Assembly: GCA_023412715.1 (NCBI GenBank)
Contig: JAEZCC010000025.1
Coordinates: forward strand, 89,598-153,597
Reading direction: 5' to 3'
Length of the DNA stretch: 64,000 nt
DNA from: Bacillota bacterium
GTDB lineage: Bacteria; Bacillota; Clostridia; Oscillospirales; Acutalibacteraceae
Part shown: piece by piece, positions 51,669 to 58,855 of the stretch
Numbering within the stretch: position 1 is the stretch's first letter
Layout: each line of letters begins with the position of its first letter
Notes under the pieces: generated by a model
What the model was told of the DNA's origin: nothing
Databases searched by the model: none
Seen by the model: the letters and a program-made list of their open reading frames with translations, nothing else
Program-made: the position numbers and the translations under genes

Positions 51669-53012
51669 ATGGGAATCGCGATTCCGCCGAAAGCGGCCGC
51701 GGTGCTCGGCCGCCTGAACGAAAGCGGCTACGAGGCGTACCTCGTGGGCGGCTGCGTGCGCGACAGCCTGCTGGGCGGTGCGCCCGGCGACTGGGACGTC
51801 GCGACCTCCGCAGAGCCGGAGGAGACGAAGCGCGCCCTTTCCGGCTTCCGGGTGATTGAAACCGGATTAAAGCACGGCACGGTCACGGTCCTTTCGGACG
51901 GCATGCCGGTCGAGGTCACGACCTTCCGCGTGGACGGGGATTATTCCGACGGGCGGCACCCCGACCGCGTCTCTTTCACGAAAAGCCTGGCGGAGGATCT
52001 TTCCCGCAGGGACTTCACGGTCAACGCCCTCGCCTACAGCGCCGCCCAAGGCGTCGTCGACCTGTTCGGCGGCTTGGAGGACCTTGCCCAGAAACGCATC
52101 CGCTGCGTCGGCGACCCGGACCTGCGCTTCGCAGAAGACGGCCTGCGCATCCTGCGGGCGCTCCGCTTCTCTTCCGTCCTGGGCTTTTCCGTGGAGGCCG
52201 GCACCGCCGAAAGCCTTGTGAAAAACCGCGCGCTCCTCGACTGCATCGCGCGCGAGCGGATTCAGGCGGAATTCACGAAGCTGCTGTGCGGCCAGAACGC
52301 CGGGAAAGTCCTGCGGCGGTTCCGAGAAGTGATTGCGCAGTTCATCCCGGAGCTCGTCCCCTGCTTCGATTTTCAGCAGCGCAACCCGCACCACATCTAC
52401 GACGTATGGGAGCACACGCTGCACTGCGTCGACGCCGTCGAGCCGGCACCCGTGCTGCGCCTGACCATGCTGCTGCACGACATCGGCAAGCCGGAATGCT
52501 TTACGCTGGACAAAAACGGCGTGGGGCATTTTTACGGACATGCCTCGAAAAGCGCCGACGCCGCGCAGGCGATTCTGACCCGCCTGCGGTACGACAAGAA
52601 GACCACGGCGGCCGTCGAGGCGCTCGTCCGCCTGCACGACCTTCCCATGTCGCCGGAGCCCGCGGTCATGCGCAGGCGGCTGAACCGCTTCGGCGCGGAC
52701 CGGCTGCGCATGCTTCTGCGGGTCGCGGCGGCCGACGTGAAAGCGAAAGCGCCGGAGGAAAACCGGCGCCTCAAGATGCTGGAAAGCTGCTGCCGGGAGC
52801 TGAACGACATTCTGAAGCAGAATGAGTGCTTCTCGCTGGACCAGCTCGCCGTCAACGGCAGCGACCTGCTCAAAATCGGAATTGCGGAGGGACCGGAAAT
52901 CGGCCGGACGCTGCAGTCTCTTCTGAGCGCCGTGATCGCCGGCAAATGCGAAAACTCGCGCGAGGCGCTCCTGCGGTGCGCAAAGAAGCTGCGGAAGGAG
53001 GAAAATCCTTGA
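51669..53012 (+). CDS. cca: CCA tRNA nucleotidyltransferase with HD domain
   Basis: A 447-residue class II CCA-adding enzyme. N-terminal polymerase core: YLVGGCVRDSLLGGAPGDWDVAT (GGxVRD and DxD). RRDFTVNALAYS and AEDGLRILRALRFS follow. The HD domain has MLLHDIGKPECF. It repairs or adds 3'-CCA, which matters because most tRNA genes here encode CCA anyway. ATG 51669 follows GAGGGG. The frame is open to 51441 but overlaps sigG. Confidence 0.95.
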   Translation: MGIAIPPKAAAVLGRLNESGYEAYLVGGCVRDSLLGGAPGDWDVATSAEPEETKRALSGFRVIETGLKHGTVTVLSDGMPVEVTTFRVDGDYSDGRHPDRVSFTKSLAEDLSRRDFTVNALAYSAAQGVVDLFGGLEDLAQKRIRCVGDPDLRFAEDGLRILRALRFSSVLGFSVEAGTAESLVKNRALLDCIARERIQAEFTKLLCGQNAGKVLRRFREVIAQFIPELVPCFDFQQRNPHHIYDVWEHTLHCVDAVEPAPVLRLTMLLHDIGKPECFTLDKNGVGHFYGHASKSADAAQAILTRLRYDKKTTAAVEALVRLHDLPMSPEPAVMRRRLNRFGADRLRMLLRVAAADVKAKAPEENRRLKMLESCCRELNDILKQNECFSLDQLAVNGSDLLKIGIAEGPEIGRTLQSLLSAVIAGKCENSREALLRCAKKLRKEENP

Positions 53013-53536
53013 CGCAGACCGTTTTTCACACGCTGGGACCGGTGTTCGACGAAAATTCCCGCGTTCTGATCCTCGGCACGATGCCGTCGCCAAAATCCCG
53101 CGAGGCCGGGTTCTACTACTCCCATCCGCAGAACCGCTTCTGGCGCATCCTGTCGGAGCTATACCGCGCGCCCCTGCCGCAGACCAACGCGGAAAAAACG
53201 GCGCTTGTCCTTGCCCACCGCATCGCGCTGTGGGACGTGCTGAAAAGCTGCCGCATCGACGGCGCGGACGACGGAAGCATCCGCGACCCGGTGCCGAACG
53301 ACATCGCAGGGATTATACAAATAGCAAAAATAGATACGATTTTTACAACGGGTACAAAAGCTGCCGCGCTGTACCGCCGTCTCTGCCGCAAAGCGACAGG
53401 AACCGACGCCGTGCCGCTGCCCTCCACCAGCCCGGCGAACTGCCGCCGCTATACATACGAGAGCCTGCTCGAAGCGTACCGGATTCTGTGGGACTGCACC
53501 GAACGGTGGGAAAACGGCGGCAGCACGGGCGTATAA
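53009..53536 (+). CDS. DNA-deoxyinosine glycosylase (uracil-DNA glycosylase superfamily)
   Basis: A 175-residue enzyme of the Mug-like UDG superfamily, hypoxanthine-DNA glycosylase type: LILGTMPSPKSREAGFYYSHPQNRFW is the catalytic N-terminal motif, then LALWDVLKSC-like and PSTSPANC near the end. It removes deaminated adenine (hypoxanthine) from DNA. TTG 53009 is chosen: AAGGAGG precedes it and it overlaps the cca stop by 4 nt. Confidence 0.85.
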   Translation: MTQTVFHTLGPVFDENSRVLILGTMPSPKSREAGFYYSHPQNRFWRILSELYRAPLPQTNAEKTALVLAHRIALWDVLKSCRIDGADDGSIRDPVPNDIAGIIQIAKIDTIFTTGTKAAALYRRLCRKATGTDAVPLPSTSPANCRRYTYESLLEAYRILWDCTERWENGGSTGV

Positions 53537-53574
53537 AAGCGTATTCTGACCGCATTCTTCTCCTTGATACCGCA

Positions 53575-53609
53575 GGATGCCGGCGCGTTCGACGCCGGCA
53601 TCCTTTTTT
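53575..53609 (+). terminator. Intrinsic terminator of cca-glycosylase operon
   Basis: An 11-bp perfect stem (53575-53585 with 53593-53603) is followed by TTTTTT. sigE ends just beyond, on the other strand. Confidence 0.9.
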
Positions 53610-53617
53610 GCTGCTTT

Positions 53618-54349
53618 TCAGCTGACGCGCTCCAGATCTTTCTTGAGGCGCTCGATGATCCGCTTTTCCAGTCGGGATATGTAGGATTGCGATATACCAA
53701 GAGTATCTGCGACCTCCTTCTGCGTGTGCTCGCGGCTGCAGTTGAGGCCGAACCGCAGCTGCATGATCTCGCGTTCGCGCGGCGCCAGCTTCGAGACGGC
53801 GCTGCGCAGCAGGTCGCGCTCCACTTCCTCCTCAATATCCAGGTTCACGGTGTCCTGCTCGCTGCCGAGAATGTCGGAAAGAAGCAGCTCGTTGCCGTCC
53901 CAGTCGACGTTCAGCGGGTCGTCGATGGAAACTTCGTTTTTAAGCGGGGAGGTTTTTCGCAGGTACATCAGGATTTCGTTCTCAATGCAGCGGGAAGCGT
54001 ACGTGGCCAGCTTGATGTTGCGCTCCGGACAGAACGTGTTGACAGCTTTGATGAGGCCGATGGTCCCGATCGAGATCAGGTCCTCCACGTTCGCGCCGGG
54101 CGACTCGAATTTCTTTGCTATATAGACCACCAGGCGCAGGTTGTGGGTGATGAGCGGCTCGCGCGCGTTGGGCACGTGGTTCATGATATTGCTCATGACC
54201 CGCTCTTCCTCCTGGCGCGTGAGCGGAGGCGGAAGCGTCTCCGGCCCGTTGATGTAGTAGACCCCGCGCCCCGGCAAAAGCCTCCGGAATTTTAGCAGAA
54301 CGCCCGTGAACCATTCCCGAATCCACCATATCCTTTTCATATTCCTCAT
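53618..54349 (-). CDS. sigE: Mother-cell sigma factor SigE precursor
   Basis: A 243-residue pro-sigma-E. The first ~30 residues (KRIWWIREWFTGVLLKF) form the hydrophobic, basic pro-sequence removed by SpoIIGA. INGPETLPPPLTRQEEE is the mature start region; region 2 is RLVVYIAKKFESPGANVEDLISIGTIGLIKAVNTF and region 4 ends QKEVADTLGISQSYISRLEKRI. It is 54 bp after spoIIGA in the same operon. Confidence 0.97.
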   Translation of the reverse strand: MRNMKRIWWIREWFTGVLLKFRRLLPGRGVYYINGPETLPPPLTRQEEERVMSNIMNHVPNAREPLITHNLRLVVYIAKKFESPGANVEDLISIGTIGLIKAVNTFCPERNIKLATYASRCIENEILMYLRKTSPLKNEVSIDDPLNVDWDGNELLLSDILGSEQDTVNLDIEEEVERDLLRSAVSKLAPREREIMQLRFGLNCSREHTQKEVADTLGISQSYISRLEKRIIERLKKDLERVS

Positions 54350-54403
54350 TCCCTTTTGCCGCTGCCGCCGCGGCTTTATCTTTCCGCCCGGCTGCGGCCA
54401 GAT

Positions 54404-55228
54404 TTAGCCGGGCGCTTGCTGAAGGATATCCGGATTAATGAGCGCGTCGCAGTCGCCCGGCCTTTCGCGGGAGACCGCTATGTAAACATCTGTAACGGCA
54501 AAGGCCCTGCCGTCCTGGTAAACGGTAAGGCGTTCCGGGCGGAATGCCCGCAGCAGCCCTTCGCCGGAAACGTCCCGGAACGGGACCATCCGGAAGTTCA
54601 GGCTGCCTTCGGGCGGGACGGTCTTCGCCGCCGCCTGCTCGCAGACGACCACGACCGGGTCGTTCGAGAACGGCTCCCGCAGGGAATTGCCCGTGTCCAC
54701 TTTGGCGACACAGTCGCAGACCGCCCCGCCGTATGAAAAAACGATGCGGCAGTACAGGCCTTTCGGCGCCTGCCTGCCCGTGACGCGGTTGACAAGGGTG
54801 ATGACGAAATAGCACAGCACCGCCAGCAGAATCAGCATCAGCGGGGAAATGTCGAAATAGACGACGGTATTCCGCACAATGAGCCCCTGCGGCGCAATGA
54901 AATACCACAGCGCCATCATAAGCCCGGCGAAACCGAAGCTGATGATGTAGAACGCCGCCGTGGCCCGCAGAAACCGTCTGATTCCGCCGTAGCCGAACGC
55001 CGTAAGCACGATGCACACCGACATGAAAAGCTTTACGAGCAGACCGGCCGCCGCCGGGATCTCCGGCAGAAGGATGGACAGCGAAAAAAAAGCCCCAAGC
55101 GCCGCGGCCGCCACCAGCCTGCTTCTCTTTGCAGGAATCCCAAGGAACCTGCGTGCGGCAAGGAGGAGAAAATAATTGATGAGGAAGTTGACCGCGACCA
55201 GCACATCGACGTAAACAGTCTGTTTCAT
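54404..55228 (-). CDS. spoIIGA: Sporulation sigma-E processing peptidase SpoIIGA
   Basis: A 274-residue membrane-bound aspartic protease. The first half has five hydrophobic segments; the C-terminal domain carries CVAKVDTGNSLREP, the D-T-G-N active site. It cleaves pro-SigE after a signal from SpoIIR. ATG 55228 (MKQTVYVDVL) follows GGGAG; ten more codons are open. It is the first gene of the spoIIG operon. Confidence 0.95.
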   Translation of the reverse strand: MKQTVYVDVLVAVNFLINYFLLLAARRFLGIPAKRSRLVAAAALGAFFSLSILLPEIPAAAGLLVKLFMSVCIVLTAFGYGGIRRFLRATAAFYIISFGFAGLMMALWYFIAPQGLIVRNTVVYFDISPLMLILLAVLCYFVITLVNRVTGRQAPKGLYCRIVFSYGGAVCDCVAKVDTGNSLREPFSNDPVVVVCEQAAAKTVPPEGSLNFRMVPFRDVSGEGLLRAFRPERLTVYQDGRAFAVTDVYIAVSRERPGDCDALINPDILQQAPG

Positions 55229-55256
55229 GCGCACCGCTCCCAGTAGACTGCTTTCC

Positions 55257-55289
55257 ATTATAGCCCCGGATGCCTGCCGTTTCTGTCAA
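55257..55289 (-). promoter_or_regulatory. spoIIG-type promoter, 21-bp spacer, overlapping a 0A-like box
   Basis: Minus strand: TTGACA (55289-55284) and TATAAT (55262-55257), both perfect, but 21 bp apart instead of 17. This is the known peculiarity of Spo0A-activated sigma-A promoters such as spoIIG. The plus-strand TCTGTCAAA at 55282-55290 matches the 0A box TTTGTCRAA at eight of nine positions and overlaps the -35. The rest of 55290-55500 shows nothing else. Confidence 0.8.
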
Positions 55290-55501
55290 ATATTGTTCTT
55301 GCCAAGCACGAAAAAACGCCCTCAGCCTACTCTTTCTCCCCTTTCCAGCATCGGCGGGTGCGTTTTCCATTCCCTTTGGGCAGAAAAAATATATTTTGCC
55401 GATTCCGTTTCTTTCGCCGCACAGCCTTATCTTGTGGAATCCGGGCAAAGACGGCGCATCCGGTTCCGATATTTTGTAATCTCCAAAAATACAACAAAAC
55501 A

Positions 55502-55530
55502 TTGACATTCCGCGCATGAATTAGTATAAT
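55502..55530 (+). promoter_or_regulatory. Consensus sigma-A promoter of the tRNA-Asp/tRNA-Thr operon
   Basis: TTGACA (55502-55507), 17-bp spacer, TATAAT (55525-55530): a full consensus, as expected for stable RNA. Confidence 0.9.
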
Positions 55531-55561
55531 AAATATCGTTGCCGCTGTTGCAGTAAGTTAT

Positions 55562-55638
55562 GGCTCGGTAGTTCAGCTGGTTAGAACGCTAGCCTGTCAC
55601 GCTAGAGGTCGTCGGTTCGATCCCGATCCGAGTCGCCA
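55562..55638 (+). tRNA. tRNA-Asp (GTC)
   Basis: Complete cloverleaf: acceptor GGCTCGG/CCGAGTC, D arm with GGTTAGAAC, anticodon loop CTGTCAC with GTC, T loop TTCGATC, encoded CCA. It is identical to the minus-strand copy at 57805-57881. Confidence 0.97.
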
Positions 55639-55641
55639 TCC

Positions 55642-55717
55642 GCTGCTATGGCTCAGTTGGCAGAGCACGTCCTTGGTAAGGACGAGGTCACGCGTTCGAA
55701 TCGCGTTAGCAGCTCCA
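55642..55717 (+). tRNA. tRNA-Thr (GGT)
   Basis: Acceptor GCTGCTA/TAGCAGC, anticodon arm CGTCC-TTGGTAA-GGACG with GGT, T loop TTCGAAT, encoded CCA. It follows tRNA-Asp by 3 nt in one transcript. Confidence 0.97.
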
Positions 55718-55720
55718 CAA

Positions 55721-55756
55721 AAAAATCCAGCGCCCGCGCGGGCTGCTGGATTTTTT
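55721..55756 (+). terminator. Intrinsic terminator of the plus-strand tRNA operon
   Basis: A long stem starting AAAAATCCAGCGCCCG and closing CGGGCTGCTGGATTTTT, followed by T. Confidence 0.85.
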
Positions 55757-55843
55757 CATACGTTTGTTTTTGGGGGGATGCCGTTCCCGGCGGGTTCCGT
55801 CCGCATCGGGAGGCGGCCAAACATTTTTCGTTCCGGAGGCAGT

Positions 55844-56122
55844 ATGAAGAACATCGATTGGCATGAACCGGGCCTGATCCCGCAGCTTCTCTATTTTCAG
55901 AACGGCGCGCTGTACACCGGCAGCGTGGCGAACGAAGGCGGGAAAGAATTCCGCTACAGGCTTGCGCCGGCGGAAAGCAAAATCCGGGCCGAAGTGTGGT
56001 ACGGGCCTTATTGCTATGAAAAGAGCGAGATACTCGGCCAGGCCGAGTTCGCGATGGACCAGCAGGGGCGGTCCGACGCGCTGGACTGGCTGAAAGAAAA
56101 ATACGAAAGCATGGCCGGCTGA
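55844..56122 (+). CDS. Small conserved-type protein of unknown function
   Basis: A 92-residue cytoplasmic protein starting MKNIDWHEPGLIPQLLYF, rich in Tyr, Trp and Glu, with AEVWYGPYCYEKSEILGQAEF in the middle. I recognise no domain. ATG 55844 has a good GGAGG; the frame is open back into the tRNA. It may be co-transcribed with the membrane protein at 56165, 42 bp on. Confidence 0.65.
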   Translation: MKNIDWHEPGLIPQLLYFQNGALYTGSVANEGGKEFRYRLAPAESKIRAEVWYGPYCYEKSEILGQAEFAMDQQGRSDALDWLKEKYESMAG

Positions 56123-56164
56123 ACCCCGCCCGGCCGGCGGGGGCCGTACAAAGGAGGAAACGCA

Positions 56165-56476
56165 ATGGAAACCGTCAGGAAGATCTGGAGTTCCTACGCC
56201 GTAAAGCTGATTCTGGCCCTGGGGCTGGCGATTCTGCTGAGCCGGATTTCCGGAATCAATTTTCTGGGCGGCGTCATCCTTGTGTGCTTTATGATCTTTT
56301 ATCTTTTCCGCGCGGCCAAGGATCCCGCATTGCAGAAGAAAAAGCCCGCCGCCAGGACCTTCATCTACATCATCCTGGTAATGCTCCTCCTCGCAGGGCT
56401 GATTATCATGAGCAGCAGCCCGGACCCCGCATCGCAGTCGATACGGTCGCACATCAGCAGCTCCGTCACGCAATAA
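56165..56476 (+). CDS. Small membrane protein of unknown function
   Basis: A 103-residue protein with three hydrophobic segments: LILALGLAILLSRI, GGVILVCFMIFYLF and IYIILVMLLLAGLIIM, and a Ser-rich end. No family recognised. AAAGGAGG precedes the ATG by 7 nt. Confidence 0.65.
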   Translation: METVRKIWSSYAVKLILALGLAILLSRISGINFLGGVILVCFMIFYLFRAAKDPALQKKKPAARTFIYIILVMLLLAGLIIMSSSPDPASQSIRSHISSSVTQ

Positions 56477-56495
56477 CAGGCGCCCGCCGGAGGCT

Positions 56496-56810
56496 TCACG
56501 TCTCCGGCGGATTCGGGCGTGCCTGTGCGCCGGACTTCGCCGTGTCTTCCCCTTCGTTGAGCATCTCCAGCCTCTTCAGGGCTTCGTCCCGGTCGGTGAA
56601 CCAGTTCTCGCGGTACTGGGCCGAATTCCGGAGATACTCGAACTGCCCGCTTTTCAAAAGGATATCGAACCCTTCCGCCGACCTGATGTTGAAGCCGAGG
56701 CATTTCGACTGCACGATTTCATATTTGGCGTTCTTCGGGTTCCATTCGAACGAATACGCCTCGTCGCCGACGCGGCATGGAAAAACGACTGTCATTTCTT
56801 CGCTGCTCAT
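56496..56810 (-). CDS. Small protein of unknown function
   Basis: A 104-residue cytoplasmic protein, MSSEEMTVVFPCRVGDEAYSF start, with a predicted helix NWFTDRDEALKRLEMLNEGED and a polar tail. I recognise no domain. AGGAGG precedes ATG 56810. It is convergent with the gene at 56165; a GC hairpin covers the gap (about 56478-56515). Confidence 0.6.
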   Translation of the reverse strand: MSSEEMTVVFPCRVGDEAYSFEWNPKNAKYEIVQSKCLGFNIRSAEGFDILLKSGQFEYLRNSAQYRENWFTDRDEALKRLEMLNEGEDTAKSGAQARPNPPET

Positions 56811-56907
56811 AGTTCCTCCTGTTTCTTTATGTCATACATTCCCGACGGTCCCTTTTATTGTGGCAGGTACTTCCCTGTTTTATGGAGAAAAGCGGAAAAT
56901 TATACGG

Positions 56908-56937
56908 AAAAAGCCCGCCGAAATTCAGCGGGCTTTT
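56908..56937 (-). terminator. Intrinsic terminator of the glycyl-radical-like gene
   Basis: A 10-bp stem AAAAGCCCGC/GCGGGCTTTT (56909-56918 with 56928-56937) is followed on the minus strand by T. Confidence 0.85.
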
Positions 56938-56961
56938 CGTTTTAGTCAGAAAGCCGGGGCG

Positions 56962-57318
56962 TCAGCCGCAGCCAGAGCAGGATTCCACCGCGGCGCGCGC
57001 CTGCAGGGCCGACTTTCTCGCCTCTTCGCTCACCACATCGTTCAGGGCGGAAGAAACGCCGTGCTTGACGCGGTCGCGCTCTTCCGCGCGCTTCGCGTTG
57101 TTCCAGCGGTCCATCGTGCCGACAAGGTAGCCCGTGATGCGGCGTATGCGCTCGAACGGGACCGGTTCCAGTTCGTAGGTAAGATCCACAAAGTCGCCGT
57201 CCACAGCGATCCTGAGCGATTTCAGGGAGCGCCCGGGATTTTCTTTTTCCACATGCTCGACATAAGCCTTGATTTCCGGCTGCTCCAATTTTCCTCCCGT
57301 AACGGTAATTTCAGCCAT
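56962..57318 (-). CDS. Stand-alone NrdD C-terminal-like (glycyl radical) domain protein
   Basis: A 118-residue protein. The segment RRITGYLVGTMDRWNNAKRA (59-78) followed by EERDRVKH resembles the C-terminal glycyl-radical loop of anaerobic ribonucleotide reductase NrdD (RxxGY, then N-x-x-K and RVKH); G63 would be the radical Gly. The catalytic barrel and ATP cone are absent, and only one CxxC is at the C-terminus (CSGCG). It may be a spare-part radical domain like YfiD/GrcA, or a regulator. ATG 57318 follows AAGGGG. Confidence 0.65.
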   Translation of the reverse strand: MAEITVTGGKLEQPEIKAYVEHVEKENPGRSLKSLRIAVDGDFVDLTYELEPVPFERIRRITGYLVGTMDRWNNAKRAEERDRVKHGVSSALNDVVSEEARKSALQARAAVESCSGCG

Positions 57319-57351
57319 TGACAGCATCCCCTTCCTTTTTGTGTATACTCT

Positions 57352-57380
57352 ATCATACACCATATTGTGGTCATTGTCAA
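57352..57380 (-). promoter_or_regulatory. Sigma-A promoter of the glycyl-radical-like gene, flanked by two similar 11-mers
   Basis: Minus strand: TTGACA (57380-57375), 17-bp spacer, TATGAT (57357-57352). Two related near-palindromes, CCATATTGTGG (57360-57370, in the spacer) and CCATAATATGG (57389-57399), lie 29 bp apart on either side of the -35. They recall NrdR-type boxes but do not match the published consensus fully. Confidence 0.7.
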
Positions 57381-57516
57381 CGTCATATCCATAATATGGT
57401 TTTTCTGGTGGAAACTCTCTTACGCCGGCAGCGGCACTTCTCGCCCTCTGCCCTCTCCCGCACACAAAGCAGAGACCGCGGGCAATCCGATACGGGAAGA
57501 GTTGGAGGGATACGGC

Positions 57517-57557
57517 AAAAAATCCCCGCGCCCCTTAAAACGGGACGCGGGGATTTT
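57517..57557 (-). terminator. Intrinsic terminator of the minus-strand tRNA operon
   Basis: A 12-bp stem AAAATCCCCGCG/CGCGGGGATTTT (57519-57530 with 57546-57557) is followed on the minus strand by T residues, directly after tRNA-Cys. Confidence 0.85.
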
Positions 57558-57563
57558 CACTTT

Positions 57564-57637
57564 TGGAGGCGTCACCCGGATTCGGACCGGGGATGAGGGT
57601 TTTGCAGACCCTTGCCTTACCACTTGGCTATGACGCC
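57564..57637 (-). tRNA. tRNA-Cys (GCA)
   Basis: Acceptor GGCGTCA/TGACGCC, D arm GCCAAGTGGTAAGGC, anticodon arm GGGTC-TGCAAA-ACCC with GCA, T loop TCCGAAT, encoded CCA. It is the last tRNA of the operon. Confidence 0.97.
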
Positions 57638-57641
57638 AAAA

Positions 57642-57717
57642 TGGAGCGAACGACGGGGCTCGAACCCGCTACCTCCACCTTGGCAAGGTGGCGCTCTACC
57701 AGATGAGCTACATTCGC
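57642..57717 (-). tRNA. tRNA-Gly (GCC)
   Basis: Acceptor GCGAATG/CGTTCGC, anticodon arm CCACC-TTGCCAA-GGTGG with GCC, T loop TTCGAGC, encoded CCA. Confidence 0.97.
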
Positions 57718-57723
57718 AGAAAA

Positions 57724-57799
57724 TGGTGCCTCCGGGCGGAATCGAACCACCGACACGGGGATTTTCAGTCCCCTGCTCTACCGACTGAGCTACAGAGGC
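57724..57799 (-). tRNA. tRNA-Phe (GAA)
   Basis: Acceptor GCCTCTG/CGGAGGC, anticodon arm GGGGA-CTGAAAA-TCCCC with GAA, T loop TTCGATT, encoded CCA. Confidence 0.97.
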
Positions 57800-57804
57800 A
57801 TATA

Positions 57805-57881
57805 TGGCGACTCGGATCGGGATCGAACCGACGACCTCTAGCGTGACAGGCTAGCGTTCTAACCAGCTGAACTACCGAGCC
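57805..57881 (-). tRNA. tRNA-Asp (GTC), second copy
   Basis: Identical over its whole length to the plus-strand copy at 55562-55638, in inverted orientation about 2.2 kb away. Confidence 0.97.
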
Positions 57882-57897
57882 ATAATTACGGGAACAA

Positions 57898-57974
57898 TGG
57901 TGGGAACAATAGGACTCGAACCTATGACCCCCTGCTTGTAAGGCAGGTGCTCTAACCAGCTGAGCTATGCTCCC
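57898..57974 (-). tRNA. tRNA-Val (TAC)
   Basis: Acceptor GGGAGCA/TGTTCCC (one G-T pair), anticodon arm CCTGC-CTTACAA-GCAGG with TAC, T loop TTCGAGT, encoded CCA. It is the first tRNA of the minus-strand operon. Confidence 0.97.
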
Positions 57975-58010
57975 GTCTTACCCGAGAAGTTCACATCAGC
58001 GACGTTTATT

Positions 58011-58039
58011 ATCATACAATAATCTTTCGTGATTGTCAA
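58011..58039 (-). promoter_or_regulatory. Sigma-A promoter of the Val-Asp-Phe-Gly-Cys tRNA operon
   Basis: Minus strand: TTGACA (58039-58034), 17-bp spacer, TATGAT (58016-58011). Confidence 0.85.
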
Positions 58040-58108
58040 CAGCAAATGCCCTGTTTTTTCAGCCAGCCGACGGATTTCGGCCTTTGCGGCGGCCAAAACA
58101 GCGGGCGT

Positions 58109-58855
58109 TCAGCCCGTTTTCTCCGCCGCGAATACGACTTTTTCCGCGTCTCCGGATGGGGCGGCGAACTCCATATCCTGAAAGACCGCCCGCACCGTCA
58201 GGCCCGCTTCATGAAGCAAAGCCGCCAGCCTGCGCATCGGATAGGCACGCTCGCAGAAACGTTCCGTGCTCCTGCGGTAGACGTCCCCCGACCGCTCGAA
58301 AAAATCGAGCGTAATGCCGACGCAGTTGCCGCGCGGGCGGTAATCGTTCTGCCAGACGCAGTACACGCCGCCGGCCTCGAAGACGAACACGTTGTCCGCA
58401 AGGACGCAGCGGTGCTTGTAAACCGTGTTGACGTCGAACAGGAAATACCCGCCCGGGTTCAGAGAACGCGACACGCGGCGGAAGGTCTCGCGCACGTCCT
58501 TCTCACGGGTCAGGTGGTTGACGCCGTCAAGCGAGCACAGCGCCGTGTCCACCGTTCCGCACAGCTCCATCTCCTGCATTTTCTGGCAGATGAACATCAT
58601 ATCGCCGCCGCCCGCGCGGGCGGCCTTGTTCTGCGCAAGGCACAGCATCTCGGGCGAAGCGTCCAGCCCGAAGATCTCCACCCCGCGCGCGGCCAGCGCC
58701 AGCGTAAGGCTGCCGGTACCGCAGGCGACGTCGAGGGTCAGGCCCGGGGAATGCCCGAACCTGCCGAGGGCCTTCAGAGCGTAATCCGCGCGGGCCGCGT
58801 AGTCGACGTCCTTCATCAGGGCGTCGTAATAACGCGCGAAGGCGGAATAGCTCAT
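58109..58855 (-). CDS. Class I SAM-dependent methyltransferase
   Basis: A 248-residue methyltransferase: MSYSAFARYYDALMKDVDYAARADY start, SAM loop LDVACGTGSLTLALAARG, acidic loop IFGLDASPEML and SLNPGGYFLFDVNT (motif for post-I region). The YYDALM N-terminus is common in a clostridial family often downstream of yerC. The substrate is unknown. It overlaps yerC by 4 nt. Confidence 0.85.
   Translation of the reverse strand: MSYSAFARYYDALMKDVDYAARADYALKALGRFGHSPGLTLDVACGTGSLTLALAARGVEIFGLDASPEMLCLAQNKAARAGGGDMMFICQKMQEMELCGTVDTALCSLDGVNHLTREKDVRETFRRVSRSLNPGGYFLFDVNTVYKHRCVLADNVFVFEAGGVYCVWQNDYRPRGNCVGITLDFFERSGDVYRRSTERFCERAYPMRRLAALLHEAGLTVRAVFQDMEFAAPSGDAEKVVFAAEKTG

Noticed and set aside
55542..57990. 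Genomic island or prophage integrated at tRNA-Asp
   Set aside because: The tRNA copies are inverted and complete, with no integrase and no direct attachment repeats; a duplication/inversion explanation is simpler.
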